DNA of 64,000 nucleotides from Nitrospira sp. (lineage in GTDB: Bacteria > Nitrospirota > Nitrospiria > Nitrospirales > Nitrospiraceae), in contig JARFXO010000007.1 in the NCBI GenBank assembly GCA_029194665.1, positions 227,476-291,475 of the forward strand, written 5' to 3'. Below the pieces are notes generated by a model, which searched no databases, was not told the DNA's origin, and saw nothing but the letters and a program-made list of their open reading frames with translations. The position numbers and the translations under genes are program-made. Below are positions 9,406 through 18,165 of this stretch, piece by piece. Within the stretch, counting starts at the first letter, position 1. Every line of letters starts with the position of its first letter.

Positions 9406-9476
9406 GTGTCTGCCTCTTTGTGTCCAGTATGGTTATCGTTCGCACAGCCGGTCGCACCGACCATGGTGAAGTCGGT

Positions 9477-10655
9477 TCAGCTCAAGAGTTCGACCGCCAC
9501 GGCGACCGCCTCTCCGCCGCCGATGCAAGGGCTTGCGATCCCTCGCTTCAGACCCATCCGCTTCAGTGCGTACAGCAACGTGGTCAACATTCGAGCACCG
9601 GTCGCGCCGAGGGGATGGCCGAGTGCGACCGCCCCGCCATGGACGTTCAATCGGGCCGGATCGATCCTCAGTTCCTTCATGGCGGCCATCGGCACGACCG
9701 CGAACGCCTCATTCACCTCATAGAGATCGATCTGAGCCGCATCGACTCGCAGCTTGCTCAACAAGGCCGAAATGGCCTGGATCGGCGCGATGGTGAACCA
9801 CTCTGGAGCGATCGCCTTTTGAGTGTACCCGAGGATTCTTGCCAGTGGGACCACACCCATCGACTCGGCTCGTTCCTCGGAGAGGAGCACCATGGCGGCC
9901 GCGCCATCGTTCATGCCGGAGGCATTCCCTGCCGTGATGGTTCCGCCCTGCTTAAAGGCTGGCTTGAGCTTGCGCAATTTGGCCTCGTCGAATCGTGCAA
10001 GCCGTTCATCATCGCCGACAACGATGGGCTTCGGTTTCCCCGGCACCTCAATCTCCATGATTTCGCCGCGGAACCAGCCTTCCTGCCTGGCCTTCAGCGC
10101 TCTACCATAGCTCTGCACCGCGAAATTGTCCTGTTCTTCGCGCGAGAGTTGATACTTTTCAGCGCACAACTCACCGCAGGCGCCCATGGAGAGGTTCCCG
10201 TACGGATCCCAGAGTCCATCCTTGATCATGCTGTCGGTGAGTTCTCCATGCCCCACTTGGTATCCGGACCTGGCCCGCTCCAGGATATAGGGAGCCCGGC
10301 TCATACTTTCCATGCCGCCTGCCACAATGACATCGGCGTCTCCTGATTGAATCGACTGGCAACCCAGCATGACGGCTTTCAACCCTGATCCACAGACTTT
10401 ATTCACCGTCGTGGCACAGACGGTATCAGCGAGCCCCGCTCCCTTTGCTGCTTGCCTGGCAGGAGCCTGGCCAAGGCCTGCTGAAAGCACATTTCCCATA
10501 ATGACTTCATCCACCGCTTCGGGCTGGACATGGGCCCGCCGCAACGCTTCCCCGATGACACGACCTCCCAACTCGGTGGCGCTCACGGTGCTCAGCGACC
10601 CGTTGAGATTCCCGATCGGCGTGCGTACTGCCCCAGCTATGATTACTTGTCGCAC
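9477..10655 (-). CDS. phaA: Acetyl-CoA acetyltransferase (thiolase)
   Basis: 392 aa biosynthetic thiolase, condensing two acetyl-CoA to acetoacetyl-CoA, the first step of PHB formation. Catalytic residues are Cys88 (NKVCGSGLKAV), His347 (ALGHPLGATGARM) and Cys377 (CIGGGEAVA). The start is GTG at 10655, preceded by AAGGAGGT with six bases of spacing. It is the first gene of the minus-strand PHA operon, with a predicted promoter about 90 bp upstream. Confidence 0.97.
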   Translation of the reverse strand: MRQVIIAGAVRTPIGNLNGSLSTVSATELGGRVIGEALRRAHVQPEAVDEVIMGNVLSAGLGQAPARQAAKGAGLADTVCATTVNKVCGSGLKAVMLGCQSIQSGDADVIVAGGMESMSRAPYILERARSGYQVGHGELTDSMIKDGLWDPYGNLSMGACGELCAEKYQLSREEQDNFAVQSYGRALKARQEGWFRGEIMEIEVPGKPKPIVVGDDERLARFDEAKLRKLKPAFKQGGTITAGNASGMNDGAAAMVLLSEERAESMGVVPLARILGYTQKAIAPEWFTIAPIQAISALLSKLRVDAAQIDLYEVNEAFAVVPMAAMKELRIDPARLNVHGGAVALGHPLGATGARMLTTLLYALKRMGLKRGIASPCIGGGEAVAVAVELLS

Positions 10656-10744
10656 AACCCACCTCCTTGTTTGAGATTCGAGCGCTGATCCATAAAGAAG
10701 TGTTCCTAGATTGCTGCGACGTAGGATTTAGAGTGAGCGAGCCA

Positions 10745-10773
10745 ATACTAGACTCATCCGATCCTGCTGTCTA
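10745..10773 (-). promoter_or_regulatory. Predicted sigma-70-type promoter of the PHA operon
   Basis: Reading the minus strand, TAGACA (10773-10768) and TAGTAT (10750-10745) are separated by exactly 17 bases. They match TTGACA/TATAAT at 5 and 4 positions. Transcription would start near 10738, giving an 80-base leader before phaA. The rest of the 10656-11016 gap holds only this and the hairpin at 10954. Prediction by eye. Confidence 0.4.
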
Positions 10774-10953
10774 GATCCTGTCCGTCCGCGAGCAGTTAGA
10801 CGTCCCCCTCACTCAGAAGTGTCGGTTGCCGGATGACCTCTGAATCGATAAACCGAATAGTTAGGAAAGACGCCGAAATGCTGAGGAAAAGTTTCCGAGG
10901 TCCTCGATACCGACGAACCAACAGCACACTGACATAGATGGCATCACGTCATA

Positions 10954-10985
10954 GGCTAAGGGGCACGTCCGGTCGCCCCTTAGCC
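10954..10985 (-). terminator. Hairpin terminator after the phasin-like gene at 11017
   Basis: GGCTAAGGGGC (10954-10964) and GCCCCTTAGCC (10975-10985) are perfect 11-bp arms around a 10-base loop, 31 bp past the stop codon of the minus-strand gene at 11017. There is no U-tract on either side, so it may act with Rho or as a 3' stabiliser rather than as a classical intrinsic terminator. Confidence 0.6.
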
Positions 10986-11016
10986 ATAACACCACTGTTC
11001 TATGCAAGTTTCGGAT

Positions 11017-11454
11017 TTACGAAGGAATCATCACGTTCAACACTTGCTTGTTGATCTCGCGAACGTATGTCCTCGACGGGGCCGCCACCGAGCGCTCGTA
11101 ATATCCGAATGAGTTCTCGGCAATCGTCTCCGAATGTTTGAAGATTGGCTCGATCGCAGCCAGAACGACGCCGGTCGACTGCTTTGTCAAGCCTGGAATC
11201 GGACTTGCCACGCTCGACTGTCTCTGGGCCTCCTCTTGCTTCTGCGCTTGATCTTCCACCCAATCTTTCCACCAAGTCAGGACTTGACGCGACCCTGACA
11301 AGCCCTGTTTGAACGAATCCCTAATCAAGCGCTCGTTGTCTTCCTGCCATTGCAGGCACAGGTTCAAGCCTTGAAGATATCCGTCCTTCCAGTTCTTTGC
11401 CATTTCTCTGTACCCTTCCGTCACTCTTTCTCCGTTTGTCCCTTCAGTAGCCAT
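11017..11454 (-). CDS. Phasin-like PHA-associated protein
   Basis: From the ATG at 11454 the product is 145 aa, helical, with aromatic-rich segments (YREMAKNWKDGYLQGLNLCL, then LTWWKDWVEDQAQKQEEAQRQ) like those of phasins and of PhaE-type proteins. It is probably a granule-surface protein; this is inferred from composition and from its place upstream of phaA. The start has AGGAGGT six bases upstream, the best site in the area. The same frame remains open to ATG 11649, which also has a fair site (AGGGGG) and would add 65 Lys/Pro-rich residues. A 7-bp hairpin at 11531-11547 lies in that extension. Its own hairpin terminator separates it from the pha operon. Confidence 0.75.
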   Translation of the reverse strand: MATEGTNGERVTEGYREMAKNWKDGYLQGLNLCLQWQEDNERLIRDSFKQGLSGSRQVLTWWKDWVEDQAQKQEEAQRQSSVASPIPGLTKQSTGVVLAAIEPIFKHSETIAENSFGYYERSVAAPSRTYVREINKQVLNVMIPS

Positions 11455-11649
11455 GTCTGACCTCCTCAATTCTTGTTGTGTAGGTGATGGTTCCTTTTGT
11501 TCCTGTCGGCTCGTGTGCACTGCTTCTTTTGTAGCGACTGTCGCTACGGGAACCGGCGGCTCGAGCCGAGGGGCCGATTCGGTTCCGTGGCTCTTCCCGA
11601 TTTCTTTGCCGATTTCTTTGTCGCCTCTCTTTGTGTGTTTTGCTGCCAT

Positions 11650-12247
11650 AACCACCCCCTCTATCAACTACCAGCAATCAATTGGAGCCGACGCTTCTCG
11701 CGCAAGCCGTCGCGAGCGACAAGCGCGAATAATTTGCACTCCTAACACATCTCTTGCCTACGAGTCCAGAAAAATATTTCGAGGCTGATTCGCTGGGCAG
11801 GTGTGAGAGTCTGACTCGGATGAGACCACAGTCCTGACGCGACGCATCAGAACTTACTACAAAAGACTATCGCAGATCAAGTACCCCGTATCAGGTTTGG
11901 GCCGGGACGGGGGCTACATAATAGGAGAGGGGGCCCGTTCAGCCCTGCCAGAATTTAATACTGACAGTACTTAATGCTAGCTTTAAGAGAGATTCTTCCC
12001 TATACTCGCGGACCATTAGACCAGGGCCACTTGCTCCTACCGCAGCAAGTCGGTCGGCCCAGCTCATGTCGCAGTGAAGGAAATCAACGTCAGTCGCCTC
12101 CGAGCAATTGACCAGGAGAGGATGGCATTACGGCATCATGGTCCTACAGGAAAAGAGACCCACATCATGAAGGCTTGGACGCTCCATCTCAGCATCACCC
12201 GATCACACATTGCCCAACGACATTCATAGATCAGGAGGAGGTTCGCA
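11650..12247. other. Intergenic region between divergent genes
   Basis: No convincing coding frame. It must carry the divergent promoters for the phasin-like gene and the outer-membrane gene at 12248. The only structure noticed is an imperfect AT-rich dyad at 11955-11974 (TTAATACTG, then CAGTACTTAA), a possible operator. AGGAGGAGG at 12233-12241 is the ribosome-binding site of the next gene. Confidence 0.5.
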
Positions 12248-13405
12248 ATGCACAACGGATCGCGATCAAGAAAACTGGTTTCCTATGGAACGATGCTGCT
12301 CTTGTCATGGAGCCTGATGCTCATGGGATTGCCGGTTGCCTATTCGCAACCGACGTCCGAACAGCCTGTTCCGGCAGAACCGGTCCCCACAGAGCCGGTC
12401 CCCAGTCAGCAGCCACCTACCACGACGCCGACGGAAGCTGAACGGGCCAAGGGGGCCGAGCAGCTGAAAAAAGCCGAACCAACGAAAGGGGTCGAACCGG
12501 AAACGAGAATTGAACGGAAACTGGTGCGCCCGAGCGAAACGTATGTGGCAGGGTTCGGTGGCTATACCTTCGGCGGTGGGCTAAGTGACGTGGAAGGTAC
12601 GGGAATCCTGTCCGGAGTTCGGGGCAATGATCGCGATCTTGCTAGTTCGGTCGTCTACGGTGGAAAGGTCGGGCATTTCTTCGGCGATCGAATGGATTGG
12701 TTGGGCCTGGAGATGGAGGCGTACAACACGACTCCCCATGTGGAGCAGGACGGTCAGTTGCCAGGGATCCACCAGCGAGTCACGACCTTGGCCTTCAATG
12801 TGGTCGGCCGGCTCAAATTCGGCTGTGAAACGAAAACAGAGCGAACAGAGACGCGAACGGAGCGAGCGGGGACGCGGACGGGTGAAGGCACCTACGTGGA
12901 GCGGAAGCATCCGACGACGGGAGAGCCGTACAGAGAACGGCGAGATCCGAGCACCGGAGACATATACATGGAATACATGGAGCGGCGAGATCCGAAGACG
13001 GGAGAGCTGTACGTGGATCGGGTAGATGCGAAAACGGGAGAGGTGATCCACGTGGAGCGAGCTGTGATGGAACGAGCTGTGAAGGCGACCCATGACATTC
13101 GCTATGAAACTCACTATGAGCGGGAGTTTTGCCGGTTGCAACCCTATGGCGGGGTAGGGCTTGGGGTCTTCTTTGCCCATCTGTCGAACAGCGGCAGCGG
13201 CGCCTCCGACAACGCTGTGCCGGGCTTCAATGCCTTGGCTGGTCTGCGCTATTTCATTACCGAGCGCATCGCACTGTTTGGTGAATATAAATACAATTTT
13301 GCGGCCTTCGATTACACCCCCGATGGCTCTCTCGGAGGAGCAGCAGGAGTGAAGGCCGACTACATGATTAATCATGTAGTCGGAGGGCTCTCGCTCCACT
13401 TCTAA
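12248..13405 (+). CDS. Outer-membrane beta-barrel protein with charged repeat insert
   Basis: 385 aa. A signal peptide (cleavage near VAYSQ) and a Pro/Glu-rich linker (EPVPTEPVPSQQ) precede an OmpA-like eight-strand barrel: glycine-rich alternating strands beginning YVAGFGGYTFGGG and ending in the typical aromatic terminus GGLSLHF. Between Cys193 and Cys295 an extra stretch of about 100 residues interrupts the barrel. It is almost entirely charged, with degenerate repeats of the type ERRDPxTGExY. The two Cys could close it as a disulfide-bounded surface loop. ATG 12248 is preceded by AGGAGGAGG. The next gene on the same strand (13450) starts 44 bp later. Ligand and function unknown. Confidence 0.88.
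   Translation: MHNGSRSRKLVSYGTMLLLSWSLMLMGLPVAYSQPTSEQPVPAEPVPTEPVPSQQPPTTTPTEAERAKGAEQLKKAEPTKGVEPETRIERKLVRPSETYVAGFGGYTFGGGLSDVEGTGILSGVRGNDRDLASSVVYGGKVGHFFGDRMDWLGLEMEAYNTTPHVEQDGQLPGIHQRVTTLAFNVVGRLKFGCETKTERTETRTERAGTRTGEGTYVERKHPTTGEPYRERRDPSTGDIYMEYMERRDPKTGELYVDRVDAKTGEVIHVERAVMERAVKATHDIRYETHYEREFCRLQPYGGVGLGVFFAHLSNSGSGASDNAVPGFNALAGLRYFITERIALFGEYKYNFAAFDYTPDGSLGGAAGVKADYMINHVVGGLSLHF
13356..13383. repeat. Perfect 28-bp palindrome inside a coding region
   Basis: CCGACTACATGATT followed directly by AATCATGTAGTCGG: two 14-bp arms with no spacer, at the 3' end of the barrel gene, encoding its penultimate strand (DYMINHVVGG). In RNA it would fold as a strong hairpin 20 bases before the stop codon. 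Confidence 0.95.
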
Positions 13406-13449
13406 CAGGCCGCTAGGAAAAAGTAAGAATTACGTCGGGAGGGGCCGTC

Positions 13450-16400
13450 ATGGCAAAGCCAAAGGCGAAGCAGCGAGGACGGTCCCTCTCATCCCCCCCA
13501 TCTAAACGACAGCGGCCGAGCCGCCGAGACGCAAAGGACGTGCAAGGTCGAAAAGAGTTTGTCGCCTATTCCTACCGCGAAGACCAGATCGAGGACGCCC
13601 TGGCGACGGGCAAGGACTCCGACCTACTGAAGTCCTATTTTGGCGAGACCCAGTATCAAGAGCTGCGAGGGCTGGCGACAGAGGCTCAACGTAGGACAGT
13701 CCGAGGTGGCCAGCGGGTGCTGATTTTGCCCGGCATCATGGGGTCGACGATCGGAAAAGGTCGTTCGATTCGTGACGATGTGTTGTGGTTTGATCCGGTC
13801 GATATTGCGCGGGGGAGGCTGACTCAGCTCGCCCTCGATGGGTCGACCAACAATTTCACGGCATTGGGGGCCATTCCACTAGCCTATACAGGGTTGAGTT
13901 TGCGATTGAAGTCGGCGGGCTTCGATGCGGATTTTCACTATTACGACTGGCGAAAGGGCTTGGATGTCCTGGGGAAGGAATTGGTGGCTCAGCTGCAACA
14001 AGAACCAGCAGCACAGGTAGCGCTTGTGGCACACAGTATGGGAGGGTTGGTCGTGCGAGCGGCTGTGGCACGAGACTCGTCCGTGACAAGGAAGATCAGT
14101 CGTCTGGTGATGATTGGAACCCCGAACCATGGATCGTTCGCGCCGGTGCAAGCGATTCGGGCCGTCTACCCAGTGGTCAAGCAAGTCGCCGCCATCGATC
14201 TGGTGCACGATGCGGAGGAGCTGTCGTCGCTGGTGTTCACGACGTTCCCTGGTCTGTACCAACTGCTCCCGACCAAGGAGGTGTTCGACGACATCGATCT
14301 GTTCGATGTCGATTCCTGGCCGACCGAAGGTCCCAAGCCGCAGCAGTCCCTCCTGACACAGGTGCCGCCGGTTCAGCAGTCGCTCGCGCCGGCTGATGAT
14401 CGATTCTTCCTCATCGCCGGCGTGAACCAGGAAACGGTCGTCGATGTGGAGCTGCGTGACAATGAATTCGTGTATGAGCAGTCCAACGAGGGTGATGGAA
14501 CGGTGCCGAAAGCGTTTGCTGAACTGGAGGGAACGAAGACCTATTATATAGAAGAATCACACGGCAGTCTGCCCAACAATCGCACCGTCGCTCAAGCGAC
14601 CATTGACATCCTGCAGCAGGGCGATACCTCGCTGTTGCCTCAGCAATGGGCACCGAGCCAGCGCAGCACGGCCCGCGCCCTGCCGGAGCAGGAGCTCCGC
14701 ATCCCGGCCTATGGGGGTCGTAAAGGGAAGGAGTTGACCGAGCAGGACATTCGGCACGCTCTGGACGGCTTTGTCGCTCCTGACAGTCGGGAACAACCGG
14801 TTGTGGCTGGCGCCCCAGCCGCCGCGGCAGCAGCGCAACCAACTCTGCTTGAGCAGCCGTTGAATCAGGTGATCGTCGGCCGTCGAAGGCAGCATCGCCT
14901 CGACATCCGACTGGCGCTGGGCAGCATCACGGAGTTGGACAGTCGCGCCTACGTGTTGGGCATCTACCGCAATGTCGCTCCCAGCGGCCCGGCGGATGCG
15001 CTCGATGAACGGATGGGTGGGGCCATTAGAGATTTTACGGCGAGGCGGATGTTCGCCGGCAATGTGGGCGAGGTGTTCGTGATGCCGACCGGCCGCCACC
15101 CGCTCCAAGCGGACTTCATCATCTTCGCCGGGCTCGGCGACTTCGATCAGTTCAGCGATACCGTCTTGCAGGTAAGCGCAGAGAATATCGTTCGCACCTG
15201 TATCCGAACGAGCGTCGAAGAATTCGGCACGGTTTTGCTGGGAGGGCGGAGCGGCCAAGACATCGACAGGGCCTTGCAGGATTTGCTGACTGGCTTTTTC
15301 CGTGCGCTGAAAGATACGGACGGGGACCATTGGTTCAGACGAATTACGGTGTGTGAGATGAACCAGCAGCGCTATCAAGACATTCGCTCGGCACTCTTGC
15401 GGCTTGCGACCACTCCGCTCTTCGATGACATTGAAGTCACGTTCGATGAGGTGCGGCTCAAGCCTCCGTTGGTACCCAGCGGGCTTCGTGCTCCGAAAGG
15501 TCCCGAGCCGGCCTACTTGCTGGTCCGGCAGGAGACGCCCGATCAGGACAAGGGCATGCTCAGCTTGACGTCATCCATCCTGACGCCGGGATCCAAGGCC
15601 AGCGTCATCACGGATACGCAACAGCTTACGAGCGAGGACCTGGATCGGCACTTTAAAAAGGTGGAGTCGTCGTCCTTCAATCTTGACATGCTGACTCGAT
15701 TCGGCGATGAGTTGGCGCAGCTCGTGCTTCCGCAGCGAATCCTCGCGGTACTGCCACAAATGAAACAGCAACATCTGGTCGTGGTGCATGATGCCCCATC
15801 CTCACGTATCCCTTGGGAGACGATCCAGATCGACGGATGGGCACCGGCGATCAGTCAGGGTTTGAGCCGGCGCTATCTTGCCGGTAACTTGTCGGTGGCG
15901 AAGTGGTTGGAACAGCGGCAGCGTACCGATAAGCTCAAACTCCTCCTCGTCGTGAACCCCACTCAAGATTTGCCGGGAGCCGAGAGGGAAGGGGAGCGGG
16001 TTGAGAGTCTCTTCAGCGCTCAACCGGGGGTCGTTGTTGAAAAAATCCATGGCCCACAAGCCACGAAGGCCGCGTTGCTGACGAAGTTCCAATCCGGTGC
16101 CTACGATGTCGTCCACTATGCCGGACATGCGTTCTTTGACCCTCGCATGCCGGCTCGCAGCGGCATTCTGTGCCACGGGAAAGAAATACTAAATGGCGCG
16201 GATTTGGCGGCTATCGGCAATCTTCCGAGCCTGGTCTTCTTCAATGCCTGTGAAGCGGGCCGTATCAGGAAGCCGCCGGAAAGGAAGCGGCGAGACCTCG
16301 ATATGGATCAGCGCATCGAGCGGGCGGTGGGATTGGCGGAGGCGTTCTTGCGCGGAGGCGTGGCAAATTACGTGGGAACGTACTGGCCGGTCGGAGACCA

Positions 16401-16569
16401 GGCAGCTGAAGCCTTTGCGCAAACCTTCTACATGGAACTGTTACGGCAGAAGACGATCGGCGCGGCCCTCCTGGCCGGCAGAGAAAGGGTCCGCACCGAG
16501 CTCAAATCGATCGACTGGGCCGACTACATTCATTACGGCAGCTACGATTTCGCGCTGAAACAGACGTAA
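13450..16569 (+). CDS. LCAT-like alpha/beta hydrolase fused to M17-N-like and CHAT protease domains
   Basis: 1039 aa, no signal peptide, very basic N-terminus. (1) Residues about 85-400: an alpha/beta hydrolase of lecithin:cholesterol acyltransferase type, with ILPGIMGST (94-100), a DDVLWFDP segment and nucleophile elbow AHSMGG (Ser196); a late DGTVP may carry the acid and SHGSL the His. (2) About 475-620: a segment like the N-terminal macro-type domain of M17 leucyl aminopeptidases (GNVGEVFVMPTGRHPLQADF, then GLGDFDQF). (3) About 770-1039: a CHAT caspase-like domain with VHYAGHAFFD (His893) and FFNACEAG (Cys934). A phospholipase/acyltransferase joined to a caspase-like protease suggests a cell-lysis, stress or defence effector; this is inference. 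Spacing of 44 bp to the barrel gene suggests co-transcription. Confidence 0.88.
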   Translation: MAKPKAKQRGRSLSSPPSKRQRPSRRDAKDVQGRKEFVAYSYREDQIEDALATGKDSDLLKSYFGETQYQELRGLATEAQRRTVRGGQRVLILPGIMGSTIGKGRSIRDDVLWFDPVDIARGRLTQLALDGSTNNFTALGAIPLAYTGLSLRLKSAGFDADFHYYDWRKGLDVLGKELVAQLQQEPAAQVALVAHSMGGLVVRAAVARDSSVTRKISRLVMIGTPNHGSFAPVQAIRAVYPVVKQVAAIDLVHDAEELSSLVFTTFPGLYQLLPTKEVFDDIDLFDVDSWPTEGPKPQQSLLTQVPPVQQSLAPADDRFFLIAGVNQETVVDVELRDNEFVYEQSNEGDGTVPKAFAELEGTKTYYIEESHGSLPNNRTVAQATIDILQQGDTSLLPQQWAPSQRSTARALPEQELRIPAYGGRKGKELTEQDIRHALDGFVAPDSREQPVVAGAPAAAAAAQPTLLEQPLNQVIVGRRRQHRLDIRLALGSITELDSRAYVLGIYRNVAPSGPADALDERMGGAIRDFTARRMFAGNVGEVFVMPTGRHPLQADFIIFAGLGDFDQFSDTVLQVSAENIVRTCIRTSVEEFGTVLLGGRSGQDIDRALQDLLTGFFRALKDTDGDHWFRRITVCEMNQQRYQDIRSALLRLATTPLFDDIEVTFDEVRLKPPLVPSGLRAPKGPEPAYLLVRQETPDQDKGMLSLTSSILTPGSKASVITDTQQLTSEDLDRHFKKVESSSFNLDMLTRFGDELAQLVLPQRILAVLPQMKQQHLVVVHDAPSSRIPWETIQIDGWAPAISQGLSRRYLAGNLSVAKWLEQRQRTDKLKLLLVVNPTQDLPGAEREGERVESLFSAQPGVVVEKIHGPQATKAALLTKFQSGAYDVVHYAGHAFFDPRMPARSGILCHGKEILNGADLAAIGNLPSLVFFNACEAGRIRKPPERKRRDLDMDQRIERAVGLAEAFLRGGVANYVGTYWPVGDQAAEAFAQTFYMELLRQKTIGAALLAGRERVRTELKSIDWADYIHYGSYDFALKQT

Positions 16570-16577
16570 GACGCACG

Positions 16578-17126
16578 TCACTGGGGATGTGCTTTGAACA
16601 TCAGGACCGCTTCGTGGTCTTCGTTCATCAAGACGAGTTGTCCGTCTTCGGCATTCCAGAGTCTCGTCCTTTCGAGACCGGTCAAGAATGCCCGCTCCTG
16701 TTCCATGAGCCCTGGGCAAAACTTTCGCGTGGTGGCCAAGCCGACAAATCTCACGTTCCGGTCCGCTGATTCGAAGTGCCCCTGTAAGCCATTGCAACCC
16801 GTAAAGCCCTCTACCTTTCGGCTACCTGAAACGAGGCGGAAATAGGCCCTGGGTCCTGAACCTGCCTGGACTGATCGATCACCAATTTGGATGAGCGCCC
16901 ACTCGCGGTCCAGGAGGTCTGCCTGTTGCACCGTTCCATTCCCGATTCTGGTGGCCGTTCCACCGTGCGATGTTCCCTCACGAGGAGGCACTGAGAGTGG
17001 TTCTCCGAGCGGCCATATCAGCAGGCCGCTCGCGCCGACGAGATTATTCATCGCTGCTGACCGACTGACCTCGATGCCCATGAGGGCCATACCGAAAATG
17101 ACAAGGCTGATGAACACAGGCGTCAT
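16578..17126 (-). CDS. META/HslJ-domain protein, membrane-anchored or exported
   Basis: 182 aa. A short N-terminal hydrophobic segment (residues 4-17) precedes a META domain: WALIQIG, GFTGCNGLQGHF, VGLATTRKFCPGLMEQERAFL and LVLMNEDHEAVLMF follow the HslJ pattern (GCN, T-x-x-x-C, E-x-x-F-L). Such domains are linked to envelope stress and heat-shock functions, without a known activity. The start lies four bases after the protease stop codon, implying translational coupling with the trypsin gene upstream. It converges with the CHAT fusion gene, leaving only 8 bp between stops. Confidence 0.83.
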   Translation of the reverse strand: MTPVFISLVIFGMALMGIEVSRSAAMNNLVGASGLLIWPLGEPLSVPPREGTSHGGTATRIGNGTVQQADLLDREWALIQIGDRSVQAGSGPRAYFRLVSGSRKVEGFTGCNGLQGHFESADRNVRFVGLATTRKFCPGLMEQERAFLTGLERTRLWNAEDGQLVLMNEDHEAVLMFKAHPQ

Positions 17127-17129
17127 GGC

Positions 17130-18044
17130 TCACTTGGCATGGTCATTGATCCACTTCACGTATTTCGACACACGGGCATAGACGCCCGGCTTATCTTCTC
17201 TTGCGCAACCTTCTCCCCAGCTCACCACACCGGCCAGCGCATACAGGTCGTTGTCCATCTTTACCGCCAATGGGCCTCCGCTGTCCCCTTGGCACGAATC
17301 CATCCCACCTTCCTGATGGCCCGCACACAGCATATTGTCGGTGATGGCGCCGTCATAGGAACCTTCAGCGTTGCATGTCTTCCTGTCCACAACAGGCACG
17401 GTCGCGCGCTGGAGCTTCGGCGAGACCTCACCGTTCTCTTTCGTGTATCCCCATCCGGTGATGAGGACCGGTTCACCGGCTTTCACCTTCGACTTTTCTT
17501 CCTGCGCGGTGATCAGGCGTATGGGCGCACGCAGGCTCGAGGCTTTCACGCGTCTGGAGAGCTTCAGCAAGGCCACGTCGTTGTCATTGGTATTGGCGTT
17601 GTATTTACCGTGAATGATGATTTGTTTGACCGAGCTTCGTTTCCCGCCCGACCTGAGATCATCGGTCCCTGAGATGATGTCGATTTGATCCGGCATGGTG
17701 CCTCGACTGACGCAATGCGCCGCCGTTAGGACCCAGTTGGGTTTGATCAGAGATCCGCCGCAGAAGTGTCCGGTCAGGTTTGAGGTGGATTCCGCCGCGA
17801 CGATCGACACCTGCCAGGGGCTGTCCTTGATCTCCGCGTCCTCGCCGCCGACGATCCGCGGGCGAAACCGGATTCCTTCCAAGTGTCCCTTGCCCTCCGA
17901 CCGGCTCACGGCGTCGATCAGCGGTACAGACCCCTTCTCTTCCAGTTCATTCACGGCCTTGTTGTATGATTCTTCCTTGACCGGCACCCCCGCGATGGCC
18001 GGAACGCCGATCAACAATGTGACGATGAGCATCAGGATCGACAT
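17130..18044 (-). CDS. Secreted trypsin-like serine protease (S1 family, zymogen form)
   Basis: 304 aa. A signal peptide (residues 1-18) and a propeptide to about 63 lead to the activation site R-IVGG. The chymotrypsin triad is complete: His110 (LTAAHC), Asp156 (NDVALLKL) and Ser255 (GDSGGP). Asp249, six residues before the Ser, is the S1-pocket position that gives Lys/Arg specificity. Conserved Cys pairs of the S1 fold are present. ATG 18044 has AAGGAGG upstream. It is followed by the META gene, four bases away. Full-length animal-type trypsins are uncommon in bacteria; horizontal origin is possible but unproven. Activation by cleavage at R63 is inferred. Confidence 0.94.
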   Translation of the reverse strand: MSILMLIVTLLIGVPAIAGVPVKEESYNKAVNELEEKGSVPLIDAVSRSEGKGHLEGIRFRPRIVGGEDAEIKDSPWQVSIVAAESTSNLTGHFCGGSLIKPNWVLTAAHCVSRGTMPDQIDIISGTDDLRSGGKRSSVKQIIIHGKYNANTNDNDVALLKLSRRVKASSLRAPIRLITAQEEKSKVKAGEPVLITGWGYTKENGEVSPKLQRATVPVVDRKTCNAEGSYDGAITDNMLCAGHQEGGMDSCQGDSGGPLAVKMDNDLYALAGVVSWGEGCAREDKPGVYARVSKYVKWINDHAK

Positions 18045-18111
18045 CGTGCGCCTCCTTTTCTGAGATTGGTCCCGCACGCCACTTGGTGCCTGTGACGATA
18101 CAGTACCTGGG

Positions 18112-18126
18112 TAGAGGTCACCTCTA
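18112..18126. promoter_or_regulatory. Operator-like dyad upstream of the trypsin gene
   Basis: TAGAGGT (18112-18118) and ACCTCTA (18120-18126) are perfect 7-bp arms around one base, 68 bp upstream of the protease start. A regulator site is possible; no regulator gene is adjacent. Confidence 0.3.
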
Positions 18127-18165
18127 TAGGTGATTCCTCCTATGAAGTCAACCGCAGCTATTCTA

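Noticed and set aside
9393..10346. 317-codon plus-strand frame
   Set aside because: Antisense to phaA, which has all thiolase catalytic residues; no domain pattern.
12581..13399. 272-codon minus-strand frame
   Set aside because: Shadow of the barrel gene; its resemblance at one end to the sense protein is only the 28-bp palindrome read from the other strand.
14557..15378. 273-codon minus-strand frame
   Set aside because: Shadow of the LCAT-CHAT gene.
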